In this document: positions 5,922-7,424 of the stretch, in pieces
Layout of the letters: each line of letters starts with the position of its first letter
How positions within the stretch are numbered: the stretch's first letter is position 1
Origin: an uncultured Ignavibacteriota bacterium
GTDB lineage: Bacteria > Bacteroidota > Ignavibacteria > Tepidaquicellales > Tepidaquicellaceae
NCBI GenBank assembly: GCA_937915485.1
Contig: CALGII010000183.1
Location: forward strand, 1-7,424
Length of the DNA: 7,424 nucleotides
Direction of reading: 5' to 3'
The notes under the pieces: generated by a model
The model's database searches: none
Told to the model about the DNA's origin: nothing
The model's input: the letters and a program-made list of their open reading frames with translations, nothing else
Made by a program: the position numbers and the translations under genes

Positions 5922-7043
5922 ATGACAAAGAAGTCAAATACATACAAGCCCGACTGGGTGCCCGAAAATGCGGGCAAGGAATTCGCAACGAGCGTCGTTA
6001 AAGGGGTCAATCCAAAGGATATTAAAAAATCCGACAAGTCGGTAAAATCGAGAAAGCATCTCGATATAGTCGATTATGTTAACGGTGTTCTCGCTAATGA
6101 CCGCGTCATACTCGCCAGAACGATAACACTGATTGAAAGCAATTCGCACGTTCATAATGAAACCGCGCAGAAAGTGCTCAAGAAAATTCTTCCCGATACG
6201 GGAAAATCCCTGCGTATAGGAATCACGGGCGTGCCCGGAGCGGGAAAGAGCACATTCATCGAGTCGCTTGGACTCTACCTAATATCAAAAGGACACAAAG
6301 TCGCGGTGTTGGCGATTGACCCGTCAAGCACGGTAACCAAAGGAAGCATACTCGGCGACAAGACAAGAATGGAGAATCTCGCGCGGGAGGAGAACTGCTT
6401 CATAAGACCTTCGCCTTCGGGCGGTACGCTCGGCGGAGTCGCGCGAAAGACGCGAGAGACGATGCTGGTATGCGAGGCCGCGGGTTACGACGTAATTCTA
6501 ATTGAAACCGTAGGCGTCGGGCAGAGCGAAACGACCGTGCGCTCGATGGTAGATTTCTTCCTTCTGCTGATGATAGCCGGCGCGGGAGACGAACTTCAGG
6601 GAATAAAGAAAGGAGTCATCGAACTCGCTGACGCTCTGCTTATAAACAAGGCTGACGGCGACAACAAACAAAAAGCGCTGCTCACCAAGACGGATTTTTC
6701 AATGGCGCTTCATTACATACAACATGCGACGAGAGGATGGAAGACCGAGGCTTATATCTGCTCGGCGCTGAACGGAGAAGGCATTAAGGAAATCTGGGAT
6801 GAGGTAATGAAGTTCAGGGATATAACGAAGGAAAACGGGGTGTTTTACGAACGCAGAAAATCACAGACAATCGAATGGATGAATAAAATGATTGAGGAAA
6901 AACTTTTATCGGGATTTTATGACAACAACGTTATAAGGAAAGAACTTGATATCATATCCGCGAAAGTACTGAGAGGAGACATACTCCCTCCCGCCGCGGC
7001 GGAAATGCTGCTTGAAGTCTATAAACTCGAAAGAAAGAAATAA
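5922..7043 (+). CDS. meaB: MeaB/ArgK-type G3E GTPase, methylmalonyl-CoA mutase chaperone
   Basis: MeaB (human MMAA) binds adenosylcobalamin-dependent methylmalonyl-CoA mutase, gates cofactor loading and protects it from inactivation, using GTP hydrolysis. The 373-residue reading carries Walker A GVPGAGKST (103-111), IDPSS (132-136), the family loop TKGSILGDKTRM (139-150), SPSGGTLGGVARKTRE, the G3 region IETVGVGQSE, DELQGIKKG, the G4 motif NKADGDN, and a SALNGEG G5 loop, followed by a helical C-terminal dimerisation arm. ATG at 5922 is preferred over in-frame ATG 5898 or GTG 5775, because the longer forms run into the oppositely oriented small gene and add atypical residues; AAGAG lies just before it, but very close. 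An N-terminal Lys-rich stretch of about 45 residues precedes the conserved core and makes it longer than typical 310-340 residue relatives. No mutase subunit lies next to it here. The visible GC-richer codons differ from those of the glycan cluster. Confidence 0.95.
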   Translation: MTKKSNTYKPDWVPENAGKEFATSVVKGVNPKDIKKSDKSVKSRKHLDIVDYVNGVLANDRVILARTITLIESNSHVHNETAQKVLKKILPDTGKSLRIGITGVPGAGKSTFIESLGLYLISKGHKVAVLAIDPSSTVTKGSILGDKTRMENLAREENCFIRPSPSGGTLGGVARKTRETMLVCEAAGYDVILIETVGVGQSETTVRSMVDFFLLLMIAGAGDELQGIKKGVIELADALLINKADGDNKQKALLTKTDFSMALHYIQHATRGWKTEAYICSALNGEGIKEIWDEVMKFRDITKENGVFYERRKSQTIEWMNKMIEEKLLSGFYDNNVIRKELDIISAKVLRGDILPPAAAEMLLEVYKLERKK

Positions 7044-7068
7044 AAAAAGGGACGCTAAAGCGTCCCTT
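7042..7068. terminator. Intrinsic terminator between meaB and the outer-membrane gene, strongest for the minus strand
   Basis: An 8-bp inverted repeat GGGACGCT/AGCGTCCC (7049-7056 with 7059-7066) lies right after the meaB stop. Read on the minus strand the hairpin is followed by seven T (7048-7042), a textbook terminator for the gene ending at 7089. On the + strand only two T follow, then a looser T run at 7076-7080, so meaB termination here is weaker. The meaB TAA lies inside the minus-strand T tract. Confidence 0.88.
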
Positions 7069-7088
7069 CAAATCATTTTTATCAGATA

Positions 7089-7424
7089 TTAATATTCCAT
7101 TTCCTGCTGTTCCTGATTTTCTTCTTTGGGTTTCTGACGTTTCTGCTTTTTCTCGTCAGTTCCGATTTTGTAATTGAAAGTAAGGAAGAACATTCTCGAA
7201 TCGCGCTTGTGGTACATATCCGCCGAGTACGTGTTCGTCGAACTGTGTATTACGAATTTCTGCGTATTGAATATGTCGCTTATCCTGAAACCAATGCTCA
7301 TTCTTTTATTAAGAAAATCCTTTTTCACCGCGATATCGCAGGACTGCATGGGGTCTGTATAACCCTGAGCGGATACGTTCTTTCCCTGATAGAAATACGA
7401 CAACTGAACGTCGAACAGGTTCGG
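7089..7424 (-). CDS. Outer-membrane beta-barrel / TonB-dependent receptor-like protein, C-terminal part
   Basis: Only the last 111 codons are in the window; the frame stays open through the right edge, beginning PNLFDVQLSYFYQG. The sequence alternates aromatic and polar residues in barrel-strand fashion: VQLSYFYQG, CDIAVKKDFL, MSIGFRISDIFNT, RMFFLTFNYKIG. The DIFNT(x)KF element before the last strands and the YKIG ending are typical of the C-terminus of Bacteroidota outer-membrane beta-barrel (PF14905-like) and TonB-dependent receptor proteins. After the last strand comes a tail of about 23 Lys, Gln and Glu-rich residues (DEKKQKRQKPKEENQEQQEMEY). Its substrate cannot be deduced. A good terminator lies directly downstream, so it ends its transcript. 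Confidence 0.85.
   Translation of the reverse strand, partial: PNLFDVQLSYFYQGKNVSAQGYTDPMQSCDIAVKKDFLNKRMSIGFRISDIFNTQKFVIHSSTNTYSADMYHKRDSRMFFLTFNYKIGTDEKKQKRQKPKEENQEQQEMEY

Overview
The window looks like chromosomal DNA from a moderately AT-rich member of the Bacteroidota/Ignavibacteriota (FCB) group. The reasons are a TonB-receptor-like outer-membrane beta-barrel C-terminus with a charged tail, few Shine-Dalgarno sequences, short intergenic gaps, and a B12-linked MeaB GTPase beside surface-glycan genes. The assignment rests on protein style, not on a marker gene. I see no rRNA, tRNA, CRISPR, insertion sequence or phage gene.

Left part (1-4964), surface polysaccharide genes. A family 2 glycosyltransferase on the + strand ends tail-to-tail with a five-gene minus-strand operon; the two facing stop codons share bases. 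In transcription order the operon is: SDR oxidoreductase (4964-4176), WecG/TagA/CpsF glycosyltransferase (4168-3440), divergent NodB-like polysaccharide deacetylase (3440-2589), radical SAM protein with SPASM/twitch-like cysteines (2592-1483), and a short PglC-size sugar-1-phosphate transferase (1482-847). The junctions are 7 nt, 1-nt overlap, 4-nt overlap and 0 nt, so the genes are probably translationally coupled. A plausible reading is that the last gene starts a glycan on undecaprenyl phosphate, the WecG protein extends it, and the deacetylase, radical SAM enzyme and SDR modify a sugar. That pathway is inference, and it is the most interesting part of the window.

Middle (4965-5921). An AT-rich leader with an exact 9-bp tandem repeat lies before the SDR gene. 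A strong bidirectional hairpin terminator follows. Next comes a small secreted protein of unknown function with its own good ribosome binding site, and then a probable two-helix membrane protein. Both small genes are on the minus strand.

Right part (5922-7424). On the + strand is a complete MeaB/ArgK-type G3E GTPase, the chaperone of methylmalonyl-CoA mutase. No mutase gene is beside it in this window. A hairpin terminator, much stronger for the minus strand, separates it from the 3' end of a minus-strand outer-membrane beta-barrel gene that runs off the window. The meaB codons look visibly more GC-rich than those of the polysaccharide cluster.
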